From CAVUPF01 sp963777915 (GTDB lineage Bacteria > Actinomycetota > Thermoleophilia > Solirubrobacterales > 70-9): 41,035 nucleotides of DNA. The notes beneath the pieces were generated by a model. That model was not told where the DNA came from and ran no database searches. It saw only the letters and a list, made by a program, of their open reading frames with translations. Below, in pieces: positions 6,125-12,773 of this stretch (positions are counted from its first letter, which is position 1; the number at the start of each line of letters is the position of its first letter). Where the stretch lies: assembly GCA_963777915.1 (NCBI GenBank), contig CAVZSH010000010.1, positions 1-41,035 of the forward strand. Direction: 5' to 3'. Made by a program: the position numbers and the translations under genes.

Positions 6125-7468
6125 TCATCCTCCTAGAAGACCTGCAAACCGCCTATCGTCCCGTAGCTCGTCGAACACTGGCCAAGTCTTAAGCTGCTCA
6201 ACCTGGATTGTTCCCTTTGCAAGCACATCGGGGGCCAGTCGAAAGAATTGATCTGCCATATCGAGCAACGCTAGCTGCACGAGTTGGAATTGAGCGCCGA
6301 GTGCGGACGTATCCCAGTCTCCGATTTCTTGCTCGATAGACGACAAGCCTCCGAGTCGCTTGATGGAGAGCCACTCGTTGACCTTGAAAATTTGATGTTG
6401 GACATCGGCAGAAGCGATCATCTTGCCCACCGAGCACAGCTTGCGCAGAGGGAGCCATCGCCCATCGAATAACAGTTGCTCCATACGAGCTGAGAGCGCA
6501 AATACGGCTTGATCCTCGGCATCTGGGCGGTCCTTTGCCCACACCCCAGTCCCAACGAGATTCCCGACACAATCCAGATGATCCACGGCATTGTTGAGGT
6601 AGCTTTCGTCGACCAATAGCTGCGATCCGAGCGGGGGGAGATCATCGCTGGGCTTCACTCGCTCCAGATACTGCGCTGAAACCGCCCCGCCGTTGTGGAC
6701 TATGACGTGACGGCGCTGGACTATCTCCTCAAGCACGTCGTAATCGATGGCAAGGCTCTGGACCTTGATTCCCAAGCCCGAGTCTTGGTCAAGCCACTTG
6801 GTCCAGTCATCTAACGGCAATTGAAGTAGCTGGTAGACCTGATGCGCTATAGCGGCATCTTGGATGTCCGCGATGGAGTCATACGCGGCGACCTGCTTGA
6901 GCGAGAATCGTTTCTGCTCGCCAATGGCTCCCGGATGAAGCTCGTAATGACGCGCGGCCAAACTACCCACAAGAACCTCGAAGCCTGCGACCGCCATCGT
7001 GAGAAGCGACGCTCGAAGCAGCGCCTCCCGGCTCGGTGCCAACACAAGAGCGCGCTCAAGCATCACATTGGCTTGTCCTATAGCGACGGGATTGTCCCCA
7101 AAAATCTCAGTCAGCACTCGCAGGTCTTGCTCCGCAGGCTGACCAAAATCTAATGTCGGAGACCGGTTCTCCTCAAACTTGGCCGAAATCCAATTTTTGA
7201 ATTTCTCGCGCCTCTCTGGATCAAGAGCTTTTACGGCGGCGAGCTGTTCTGGGCTTGTTCGTTGGCGGTCTAGCTCCGCAGCATGACCACAAACCTCGGC
7301 ATGTAGTTGACGGACGGCATCAATCGTCTCCTGGAAGCGAAAGAGCGACACCGGAAAGCCGGGCTGCCGGATTTTCTGCTCTCCCACGGTGGGCTGGTTG
7401 GTCTCGTCGGCCAAGGGCAAGAGCAGCCTAGCCACCTGATGCGTATCCGGAGCAAACCGGATACGCAT
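6125..7468 (-). CDS. Large hypothetical protein with a HEPN-type R-x4-H motif
   Basis: A 447-residue, mostly helical protein. Residues 252-258 read R-R-H-V-I-V-H followed by N-G-G, the R-x4-6-H signature of HEPN nucleases in its usual R-x-x-I-V-H-N form; a helix with F-E-V-L-V-G lies about 90 residues earlier, as in HEPN four-helix bundles. The C-terminal 150 residues look like helical repeats and may serve sensing or dimerisation. HEPN proteins on mobile elements are often RNA-cutting defence effectors; this role is inferred only. The ATG at 7468 lies inside a perfect 14-bp hairpin, with AGGTGG just upstream; GTG 7435, just after the hairpin, is an alternative start. The gene stands alone at the island's right end. 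Confidence 0.65.
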   Translation of the reverse strand: MRIRFAPDTHQVARLLLPLADETNQPTVGEQKIRQPGFPVSLFRFQETIDAVRQLHAEVCGHAAELDRQRTSPEQLAAVKALDPERREKFKNWISAKFEENRSPTLDFGQPAEQDLRVLTEIFGDNPVAIGQANVMLERALVLAPSREALLRASLLTMAVAGFEVLVGSLAARHYELHPGAIGEQKRFSLKQVAAYDSIADIQDAAIAHQVYQLLQLPLDDWTKWLDQDSGLGIKVQSLAIDYDVLEEIVQRRHVIVHNGGAVSAQYLERVKPSDDLPPLGSQLLVDESYLNNAVDHLDCVGNLVGTGVWAKDRPDAEDQAVFALSARMEQLLFDGRWLPLRKLCSVGKMIASADVQHQIFKVNEWLSIKRLGGLSSIEQEIGDWDTSALGAQFQLVQLALLDMADQFFRLAPDVLAKGTIQVEQLKTWPVFDELRDDRRFAGLLGG

Positions 7469-7470
7469 CA
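7437..7470 (-). promoter_or_regulatory. Perfect 14-bp hairpin over the start codon of the HEPN-like gene
   Basis: TGATGCGTATCCGG (7437-7450) and its exact complement (7457-7470) enclose a 6-base loop. On the minus strand the ATG of the 447-residue protein is in the first arm, and AGGTGGCT occurs on both sides of the hairpin. In mRNA it would bury the start codon, so it may hold translation low or be a protein-binding operator. Confidence 0.55.
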
Positions 7471-7878
7471 GCCACCTAAAGGCCGTTCCAGCTCATAGAC
7501 AGATACTCAGGCAGCCCTACTGGCCACTTCAGACCGCTCTAACTTTCCGTGCGTCTTTCGCCTGAATCGTGTCGGACCGCACTCAGGTGATCCATCCATG
7601 TCAACTCGCGGCATCGGGCGCCCTGCCCCTCGGCCGTCTCGATCACTCGCGCTGGACCATGCCGATTTTCAGGTGTAGCGAGCGCGCGGGTCCGATGCGG
7701 TTGAGCACCGAGCGCCCACATTTCCTCCGACAATGGGGGGCGCAGTGTGCGCCAGTGGTGCGCCAGTGAGTGCCAATTCCAGGCGTGGCCCAGCGGACTC
7801 CAGCGGGGAGTTTTCGGCTCTAGACTGCCAAGCTATGCCTGAGACCCAGAAGTCCGTTATCCGGACGGCTTGCGGCCG
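7471..7878. other. Intergenic right edge of the island
   Basis: About 400 bp with no convincing gene. It holds copy C of the paired repeat and the composition change to chromosomal DNA. A minus-strand frame near 7539-7721 has GGAGGA directly before an ATG but no protein-like character. Confidence 0.5.
7748..7767 (+). repeat. Paired TGCGCCAGT direct repeat, copy C
   Basis: TGCGCCAGT at 7748-7756 and 7759-7767, an 11-bp period, in the same orientation as copy A 7.7 kb to the left. It lies about 110 bp before the first chromosomal-looking gene, a fitting place for a right-end arm site. Confidence 0.6.
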
Positions 7879-8280
7879 TTGAGCAGGAAGGCCAAGATTG
7901 ACGAGCGCCCGCCGGCGCCCTGGGGTCGCTTCCCGCTGGCCGAGCTAGTCGTCCTTGCCGGCATCGTGATGCTTGTGATCGGCCTGATCGGGCAGATCCC
8001 GACGGCGATCGGAGTCGGCGTTGTGCTCGGCGGCCTCGGCGGCCTGGAGGTCTCGGTTCGCGAGCACTTCGCCGGTTACCGCTCCCACACCACCCTGCTG
8101 GCCGGCACCGTCTTCGTACTCGTCGTCGGGGGGCTCTTCTACCTGGGGGGCTTGATCCTCGCAATCTGCCTAGCGGTGGGTGCAGCTGCCTTCCTCGCTG
8201 CCTTCCTGGCGCTGCGCCGGGCCTTCCAGCGGGCCTCGGGCGGCCTCAGCTTCAGGGCCGGCGGGCTGCGCGGCGGCTAG
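7879..8280 (+). CDS. Small polytopic membrane protein
   Basis: A 133-residue protein starting at TTG (7870 TTG also possible; no ribosome binding site decides). After a basic N-terminus it has two membrane-spanning hydrophobic blocks (about 20-60, LVVLAGIVMLVIGLI and AIGVGVVLGGLGG) and a second pair (about 73-110, TTLLAGTVFVLVVGGLFYLG and AICLAVGAAAFLAAFLAL), with an Arg-rich C-terminus. It has no recognised family. It is the first gene with chromosomal composition to the right of the island and ends convergently with the mIHF-like gene; the two stop codons overlap in CTAG. Confidence 0.65.
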   Translation: MSRKAKIDERPPAPWGRFPLAELVVLAGIVMLVIGLIGQIPTAIGVGVVLGGLGGLEVSVREHFAGYRSHTTLLAGTVFVLVVGGLFYLGGLILAICLAVGAAAFLAAFLALRRAFQRASGGLSFRAGGLRGG

Positions 8281-8651
8281 ACGAGCACGGCCTCCCGATC
8301 GCACGCCGTGCCTTTGGCTGCCAGCTCCGTCGCGAGCAGCAGGCGCTGGCGCGGGGTGAGGGTGCCGAGCCGCTTGTTCTCGTTGAGCGCGAGGGGGAGG
8401 AGGAACTTGCGCGCCCGGGTGCGTCCCCAGCGGCGTTGGCTGGTCAGCAGCTCGGCGATCGTCATGCTCTCGGTCTCCCACGGGCACTCTCGGATCACCT
8501 CGGATGCCTCGATTTCGCCACGGGCGATCGAGCGCTTCAGCTCCGCCCGGGCGAGCCGGACCAGGTTGGCCCGCTCGAGGGCCTGCATGTGCTGCGGGGC
8601 CTGGGCGGCGGAAGCGGTCATCGTTGCAGGGGCGATCGAAGCAGCATCCAC
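8277..8651 (-). CDS. Actinobacterial integration host factor-like protein (mIHF family)
   Basis: A 124-residue nucleoid-type DNA-binding protein. The region after about residue 25 follows the actinobacterial mIHF layout: a basic helix (ANLVRLARAELKRSIARGE), a linker, the S-M-T-I-A-E-L-L-T-S-Q-R-x-W-G-R-T-R-A segment equivalent to the H2TH part, and an end like R-L-G-T-L-T-P-R-Q-R-x-L-L. Such proteins bend DNA and in mycobacteria assist phage L5 integration. The start is GTG 8651, decided by GGGAGGAG six bases upstream. It is notable beside an integrase-bearing island, though the gene has host-like composition and is probably chromosomal. Confidence 0.75.
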   Translation of the reverse strand: MDAASIAPATMTASAAQAPQHMQALERANLVRLARAELKRSIARGEIEASEVIRECPWETESMTIAELLTSQRRWGRTRARKFLLPLALNENKRLGTLTPRQRLLLATELAAKGTACDREAVLV

Positions 8652-8946
8652 TAGGACTCCTCCCTTAAAGGGGATCGGTTAACTGGGAATCTCTCTTATG
8701 CGGCGGGCTGGCGGCGCGAGCTGCCGGCCTGGGCCGATCAAGTCTCCGCCGCCCGACCCGCCCAGGGTGCGCGCGGCGAGGTCGCAAGCTATGCCGTCCG
8801 GGCGGTGAGCGTCAACCCGGTGTCGCGAAACTCGGACAGGGCCATTCGCTAAGAGCAGCTTTTTCCGGGCCGCCGGGACTTGTCCAGATCCGGACAAGCC
8901 TGAAACTACCTATGACGGGGGATGTTGAAATTCGGATAACCGCGCG
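8652..8946. other. Intergenic region with a 20-bp near-palindrome
   Basis: About 295 bp between the mIHF-like start and the 3' end of the alpha-oxoamine synthase gene, both on the minus strand. It should hold the mIHF-like promoter. Besides the palindrome at 8879-8898 nothing else stands out. Confidence 0.6.
8879..8898. promoter_or_regulatory. 20-bp near-perfect palindrome
   Basis: CTTGTCC and GGACAAG flank a six-base centre (AGATCC); only one base pair of the 20-bp dyad fails. It lies about 50 bp past the alpha-oxoamine synthase stop and 230 bp before the mIHF-like start. Operator of a TetR-like dimer or a terminator stem are both possible; no T-run follows. Confidence 0.35.
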
Positions 8947-10203
8947 TTACGCCCGCGGCAACTCCGGAAAGTCTTGGATCACCCGGGCGATCGTCCCCAG
9001 CGCGCCGTCCAGATGCTCGCGCTCGTGGGTGGCCATCAGACTGGTGCGCAGGAGGGCTCCACCCGGTGGGACAGCAGGATGGATCGCGACGTTGGCGTAG
9101 ACGCCGGCGTCGAACAGGGCTTTCCAGAGCAGCACCGCCTGCCAGTCGTCGCCGACCTTTACCGGTACCACGGGGGTGGTGGCGACCGCGCCACCCGGGA
9201 GCCTCCCTGGCTCGATCACTGAAAGCCCCAGGTGCCGCAGGCCCTCGCGCAGGTATTCGGCGTTGGAGAGCAGCGCCTTAAACAGCTGCGGTCCGTCGGA
9301 GCGGATCACCCGCAGCGCCGCCAGCGCGGCGCCGACCGCAGCCGGCACCGCCGAAGCGCTGAAGATGAAGGAGCGTGACGCGACCCGCAAGTACTCGATC
9401 ACATCGGCGGGCCCGGCAACGAAGCCACCGCATGAGGCAAGGCTCTTGGAGAAGGTCCCCATGCGCAGATCGACCTCGTCCTCCAGTCCGAACAGCTCGC
9501 AGGTCCCGGCGCCGCGCGCTCCCAGCACCCCCGCGCCGTGCGCCTCGTCGACCATCAGACGCGCCCCGTGTGCTCTGCAGAGCTCGACGATCCGCGGCAG
9601 GTCACAGACGTCGCCCTCCATCGAGAAGACGCCGTCGACGACGACCAGCACGCCGCCACCGTCTTCCGCCGCGCGATCGAGCATCTTCTCCAGCTTGTCC
9701 ATCCGGTTGTGTCGGAAGGGGCGCAGCTTGGCGCCGGAGAGGCGGCAACCGTCGAGGATCGAGGCATGGTTCCCGGAGTCGCAGATCACCGTGTCGCCCG
9801 GCTCGAGGATCGTCCCGATGCAACCGAGGTTCGACTGGTAGCCGGTGGTGTAGACGATCGCATCCTCGGTTCCCATCCACTCCGCCAGCTCGCGCTCCAG
9901 TGCGACGTGCAGCGGCGTTGTCCCGTTCAGCAGTCGCGATCCGGTGACCCCCGTCCCGTAGGTCTCCAGGGCATCCCGAGCCGCCTGCTTGACCCGTCCG
10001 TCGCCGGTCAGTCCCAGGTAGTTGTTGGAACCGAGCATGATCGTCTCGCGTCCCTCCATCTCGACCACCGGGCCGGCCTGGGAGGTGAGCAGGCGGAAGT
10101 AGGGGAGGAGGTCGTGCTGCTTTGCGGCTTCGAGCTGCTCGAGGCGGTCGTGGCTGCGCGCCTTCGCGAAGACGTTGACGGGGGCTTTCGCTGTCTCGCT
10201 CAT
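8947..10203 (-). CDS. Alpha-oxoamine synthase, serine palmitoyltransferase-like
   Basis: A 418-residue PLP enzyme of the KBL/BioF/SPT family, which condenses an amino acid with an acyl-CoA or acyl-ACP with loss of CO2. Visible family features are GSNNYLGL (58-65), T-G-Y-x-x-N-L-G (about 120-127), N-H-A-S with stacking H146, D-G-V-F-S-M-E-G-D, V-D-E-A-H-G (D219, H222) and PLP-binding K253 in GTFSKSLASCGG. The R-S-F-I-F-S-A-S stretch and long N-terminus favour an SPT-like enzyme over glycine (KBL) or alanine (BioF) specificity, but substrate choice cannot be fixed by eye. Start ATG 10203 fits the family length. It faces the GNAT gene with only 25 bp between the ATGs, suggesting coregulation and perhaps leaderless mRNAs. 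Confidence 0.85.
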   Translation of the reverse strand: MSETAKAPVNVFAKARSHDRLEQLEAAKQHDLLPYFRLLTSQAGPVVEMEGRETIMLGSNNYLGLTGDGRVKQAARDALETYGTGVTGSRLLNGTTPLHVALERELAEWMGTEDAIVYTTGYQSNLGCIGTILEPGDTVICDSGNHASILDGCRLSGAKLRPFRHNRMDKLEKMLDRAAEDGGGVLVVVDGVFSMEGDVCDLPRIVELCRAHGARLMVDEAHGAGVLGARGAGTCELFGLEDEVDLRMGTFSKSLASCGGFVAGPADVIEYLRVASRSFIFSASAVPAAVGAALAALRVIRSDGPQLFKALLSNAEYLREGLRHLGLSVIEPGRLPGGAVATTPVVPVKVGDDWQAVLLWKALFDAGVYANVAIHPAVPPGGALLRTSLMATHEREHLDGALGTIARVIQDFPELPRA

Positions 10204-10228
10204 GCCCAAGAGTGTAGGTTCCGCACCC

Positions 10229-11365
10229 ATGGGAGGCGTGACCATCCAGCCGGTGCGCACCCGAGCTGAGCTGAAGCGCTTCGTCAAGGCCCCCTTCTCC
10301 CTGCACCAAGACCACCCGCAGTGGGTGGCGCCGCTGACCTTCGAGCGGATGGAGTTCCTCAACCGCGACAAGAACCCTTACTTCGAGCACGCCGAGGCCG
10401 AATACTTCCTTGCCGAGCGCGATGGCGAACCGGTCGGCCGGATCACCGCCCAGGTCGACGCGCGCTGGGACGAGTTTCAGGGCGGCAGCGACGCGATGTT
10501 CGGCTTCTTTGAGACCGTGAACGAACCCGAGGTCGCCGCGGCGCTGCTCGGGGCGGCGACCGAGTGGGCGCGGTCGAAGGGCCGCTCCCGCATCCTCGGC
10601 CCGATGGACTTCACCACCAACGATGAGATCGGGGTCCTGATCGAGGGCTTCGAGCGGCGGCCAATGATCCTTGAGCCCTGGCACCCGCCCTACTACCGGA
10701 AGCTGGTTGAGGCTGAGGGCTTTGAGAAGGCGATGGACGTGCTGATGTGGGAACTTCAATTCGGCGACCTCAAGGAGGGCGAGCGGTTTGACCCGGCGAT
10801 CCACGCCGCCGCCGAAAAAGCCCTGGGTGACGAAGGGATCACGATCCGCAACATGCGCAAGCGCGACATGGCGGCCGAGGTTCGGCGTTTTATGGACGTC
10901 TACAACGAGGCGTGGGGGGATAACTGGGGGTTTGTCCCGATCACCGATGCCGAGGTCGAGTTCCAGGCAAAGAACCTCAAGCAAGTGCTCGACGAGGACT
11001 GGGCCTACATCGCCGAAAAGGACGGTGAGGCCGTGGGGGCGGCCCTTACCCTGCCGGACATCAACCAGGTGATGGCGAAGCTGAACGGGCGGCTGCTTCC
11101 GTTCGGCTGGGCCAAGTTCCTACTCGGCAAGAGCAAGATCGACCAGGTGCGCGTCTTCGCGCTGGGGGTCAAGCACGACTACCGGCATACCGGCGTTGCC
11201 GCCGGTCTCTACCTCAAGCACCTGGAGACGGCGGCTGGGCCGGGCCCGATCGGAGGCGGCGAGATGGGCTGGATCCTCGAGAGCAACGGTCCGATGAACC
11301 GGGCGATGGAGGGGATGGGCGGCAAGGTCGTGAAGCGCTACCGGATCTACGAGCACTCGCTCTAG
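10229..11365 (+). CDS. Large GNAT-fold N-acyltransferase, candidate ceramide synthase-like
   Basis: A 378-residue protein with an N-terminal GNAT-like part (E-A-E-Y-F-L-A-E-R-D-G-x-P-V-G-R-I-T-A-Q) and a second acyltransferase-like half (A-Y-I-A-E-K-D-G-E-A-V-G-A-A-L-T, then V-K-H-D-Y-R-H-T-G-V-A-A-G-L-Y). The D-F-T-T-N-D-E-I-G and H-P-P-Y-Y-R-K-L-V-E-x-x-G-F segments are typical of the YghO-like family. Bacterial ceramide synthase of Caulobacter belongs, to my knowledge, to this kind of GNAT protein and works with an SPT. The divergent SPT-like neighbour makes N-acylation of a long-chain base an attractive inference. ATG 10229 is chosen; GTG 10238 is possible. Confidence 0.72.
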   Translation: MGGVTIQPVRTRAELKRFVKAPFSLHQDHPQWVAPLTFERMEFLNRDKNPYFEHAEAEYFLAERDGEPVGRITAQVDARWDEFQGGSDAMFGFFETVNEPEVAAALLGAATEWARSKGRSRILGPMDFTTNDEIGVLIEGFERRPMILEPWHPPYYRKLVEAEGFEKAMDVLMWELQFGDLKEGERFDPAIHAAAEKALGDEGITIRNMRKRDMAAEVRRFMDVYNEAWGDNWGFVPITDAEVEFQAKNLKQVLDEDWAYIAEKDGEAVGAALTLPDINQVMAKLNGRLLPFGWAKFLLGKSKIDQVRVFALGVKHDYRHTGVAAGLYLKHLETAAGPGPIGGGEMGWILESNGPMNRAMEGMGGKVVKRYRIYEHSL

Positions 11366-11440
11366 CCGGAAGGCCGCAAGTTCCGAGGTTTTAGCGCCCC
11401 TGAACCCGTGCTGGCCTGAGGTCTCGTTAGAGTCGCGTGG

Positions 11441-11758
11441 GTGAGTGAGTTCGAGGTAGACGGCGAGGTCTTGGCGGAGGAGGACGCCGAGGCCGGCGCC
11501 GGCCAGCCGGTGCGGGCGCTGCCGTTGCGCTATGAGGAATCCGCTTCGCCGGTCCTGCGCGGCGAGGTTCGCACCGCCGCGATCGCGGCGGCCGGAGGGG
11601 CGCTGGCGGGTGCGGCGACCGTCGCCGCAGTGCGGGCGGTCGGCGCGGTCGGTTCGCGCAAGCGCACATCGAGGCGCCTCTCGCGCCGTCGCGATCGCCC
11701 CACCAACGTCGTCGCCAGCCGCTCATTCCTGGTCGACGTCCACTTGCTGGGACGGTGA
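11441..11758 (+). CDS. Hypothetical protein with one hydrophobic segment
   Basis: A 105-residue protein starting at GTG. An acidic N-terminus (E/D/A rich, 1-25) is followed by L-P-L-R-Y-E-E-S-A-S-P-V-L-R-G-E-V, an Ala/Gly-rich hydrophobic segment (about 47-70, possibly membrane-inserted), a very basic Arg/Ser/Lys region and a C-terminal S-F-L-V-D-V-H-L-L-G-R. The last block could be a protein-binding tail. Family not recognised. It overlaps the start of the glycosylase gene (GTGATG), so the two are probably cotranscribed and translationally coupled. Confidence 0.6.
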   Translation: MSEFEVDGEVLAEEDAEAGAGQPVRALPLRYEESASPVLRGEVRTAAIAAAGGALAGAATVAAVRAVGAVGSRKRTSRRLSRRRDRPTNVVASRSFLVDVHLLGR

Positions 11759-12714
11759 TGGGCAGCTCGGCTTCGCTTGAAGTCGAGGTCCGACCCCCGT
11801 CGCCGTTTCGCCTGCCGGCTTCCGGCGGCGAGGACCGAGTGATGTTGGTCAGCGCCGGGGTCGCCACCCGCTTGCTCCATGTCGAGGAGCGGCCGGTCTT
11901 GGTCCGTGCCTGGCAGCCGGCTGGCGACCGTGTCGCGATCCGCGCCGAGCCCGTCGACCCCGGCGCGATCGAGGCGCCGCAGACGCTGCTCTCGCCTCCC
12001 GCGGCTCCGGCCGGCTCCGCGCAGCTGGAAGTGGCGGTCGAGCGGATGCGCTTCGCGCTCGGGGTCGATGACGACCTCGGCGAGTTTCATCGCCGCTTCC
12101 GCGCTGACCCCTTGCTTGGGCCCCTGCTGCGACGCAGCCCGCACTTCCGGCCCCGTCGCCGTCCCTGGCCCTGGGAGGCGCTCGCCTGGGCTGTCGTCAA
12201 GCAGCTGATCGAGTCCGAGCTCGCGGCGCGGATCCAGCGCCGCATCGTCGGCCGCTGGGGTGCAAGGCTGGACAGGGAGCGCGGGGAATTGCGCGATGTC
12301 CCGGGCGCCGCCGCGATCGCCGGGCGGGCCCCCGTCGAGCTCGAGTCGATGGGACTGGCGTTGCGACGGGCGATCGCCCTGCGCGCCGTCGCCCGTGAGG
12401 TCGCCCACGGGCGTTGCGATCTCGCCGCGCAGTCTGGCGACCGACGCCTGCTCACGGTGCGGGAGATCGGCCCCTGGACGGTCCAGTGCCTCGGTCTCTT
12501 TGGCCGCGGTGACCCAGACTCGCTTCCCGCCAGCGACCTCGGCTACCTCAAGCTGGTCGGCCGCCTTGCCGGGCTCGCCCGGCGCGCGACGGTCGAGGAG
12601 GTCGAGGAGTTCTACGCGCCGTATGCCCCCTTCCGTGGGCTGGCTGGGACTCTCACCTTGGTCGGACTGCATCGGCTCCTTGCCCAGGGGCCGCCGCTCC
12701 GCCACGCGATCTGA
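11758..12714 (+). CDS. AlkA-like DNA-3-methyladenine glycosylase (HhH-GPD)
   Basis: A 318-residue base-excision repair protein. The N-terminal third is a beta-rich AlkA_N-like part (V-A-T-R-L-L-H-V-E-E-R-P-V-L-V-R). From about residue 130 it is helical, with P-W-P-W-E-A-L-A-W-A-V-V-K-Q-L-I resembling the F-E-x-L-V-x-A-I-x-x-Q-Q helix and a helix-hairpin-helix (V-R-E-I-G-P-W-T-V-Q-C-L near 230-240). About 20 residues later comes the catalytic Asp in P-A-S-D-L-G-Y-L. These enzymes remove alkylated purines from DNA. ATG 11758 is used; GTG 11755 directly before it is equally possible. A TGA/ATG overlap couples it to the upstream small gene. Confidence 0.82.
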   Translation: MGSSASLEVEVRPPSPFRLPASGGEDRVMLVSAGVATRLLHVEERPVLVRAWQPAGDRVAIRAEPVDPGAIEAPQTLLSPPAAPAGSAQLEVAVERMRFALGVDDDLGEFHRRFRADPLLGPLLRRSPHFRPRRRPWPWEALAWAVVKQLIESELAARIQRRIVGRWGARLDRERGELRDVPGAAAIAGRAPVELESMGLALRRAIALRAVAREVAHGRCDLAAQSGDRRLLTVREIGPWTVQCLGLFGRGDPDSLPASDLGYLKLVGRLAGLARRATVEEVEEFYAPYAPFRGLAGTLTLVGLHRLLAQGPPLRHAI

Positions 12715-12773
12715 GCCCCGCGGCCTGCACGAGTCGGTGCCTGGACGAAGGTGCCGTCAAGGAACTCGTCGAT

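Larger units (their letters stand above)
1..7850. mobile_element. Integrated genomic island (approximate limits)
   Basis: This stretch groups a tyrosine integrase, an excisionase-like HTH protein, a recombinase-like paralogue, an XRE repressor and several orphan genes. Base composition is visibly less GC-rich than to the right of 7870, and third codon positions are less biased (for example in 123-866, 3903-4898 and 6125-7468). Paired TGCGCCAGT repeats lie near both edges (44-64, 7748-7767) and beside the integrase (2662-2681). No phage structural or conjugation genes are visible, so a satellite-like integrative element fits better than a prophage or ICE. No core att duplication or target tRNA was found; the right limit is placed before the chromosomal membrane gene at 7879, and the left limit may lie outside the window. 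Confidence 0.55.

Noticed and set aside
7539..7721. Minus-strand frame with GGAGGA before an ATG near 7721
   Set aside because: The purine tract is only one base from the ATG, and the peptide lacks domain or hydrophobic patterns.
9602..10984. 460-codon minus-strand frame across the synthase and GNAT genes
   Set aside because: It is antisense to the GNAT gene and out of frame in the synthase; a typical shadow in high-GC DNA.
11530..12705. 391-codon minus-strand frame opposite the glycosylase
   Set aside because: The plus-strand AlkA-like product has recognisable motifs; the antisense frame is a GC-rich shadow.
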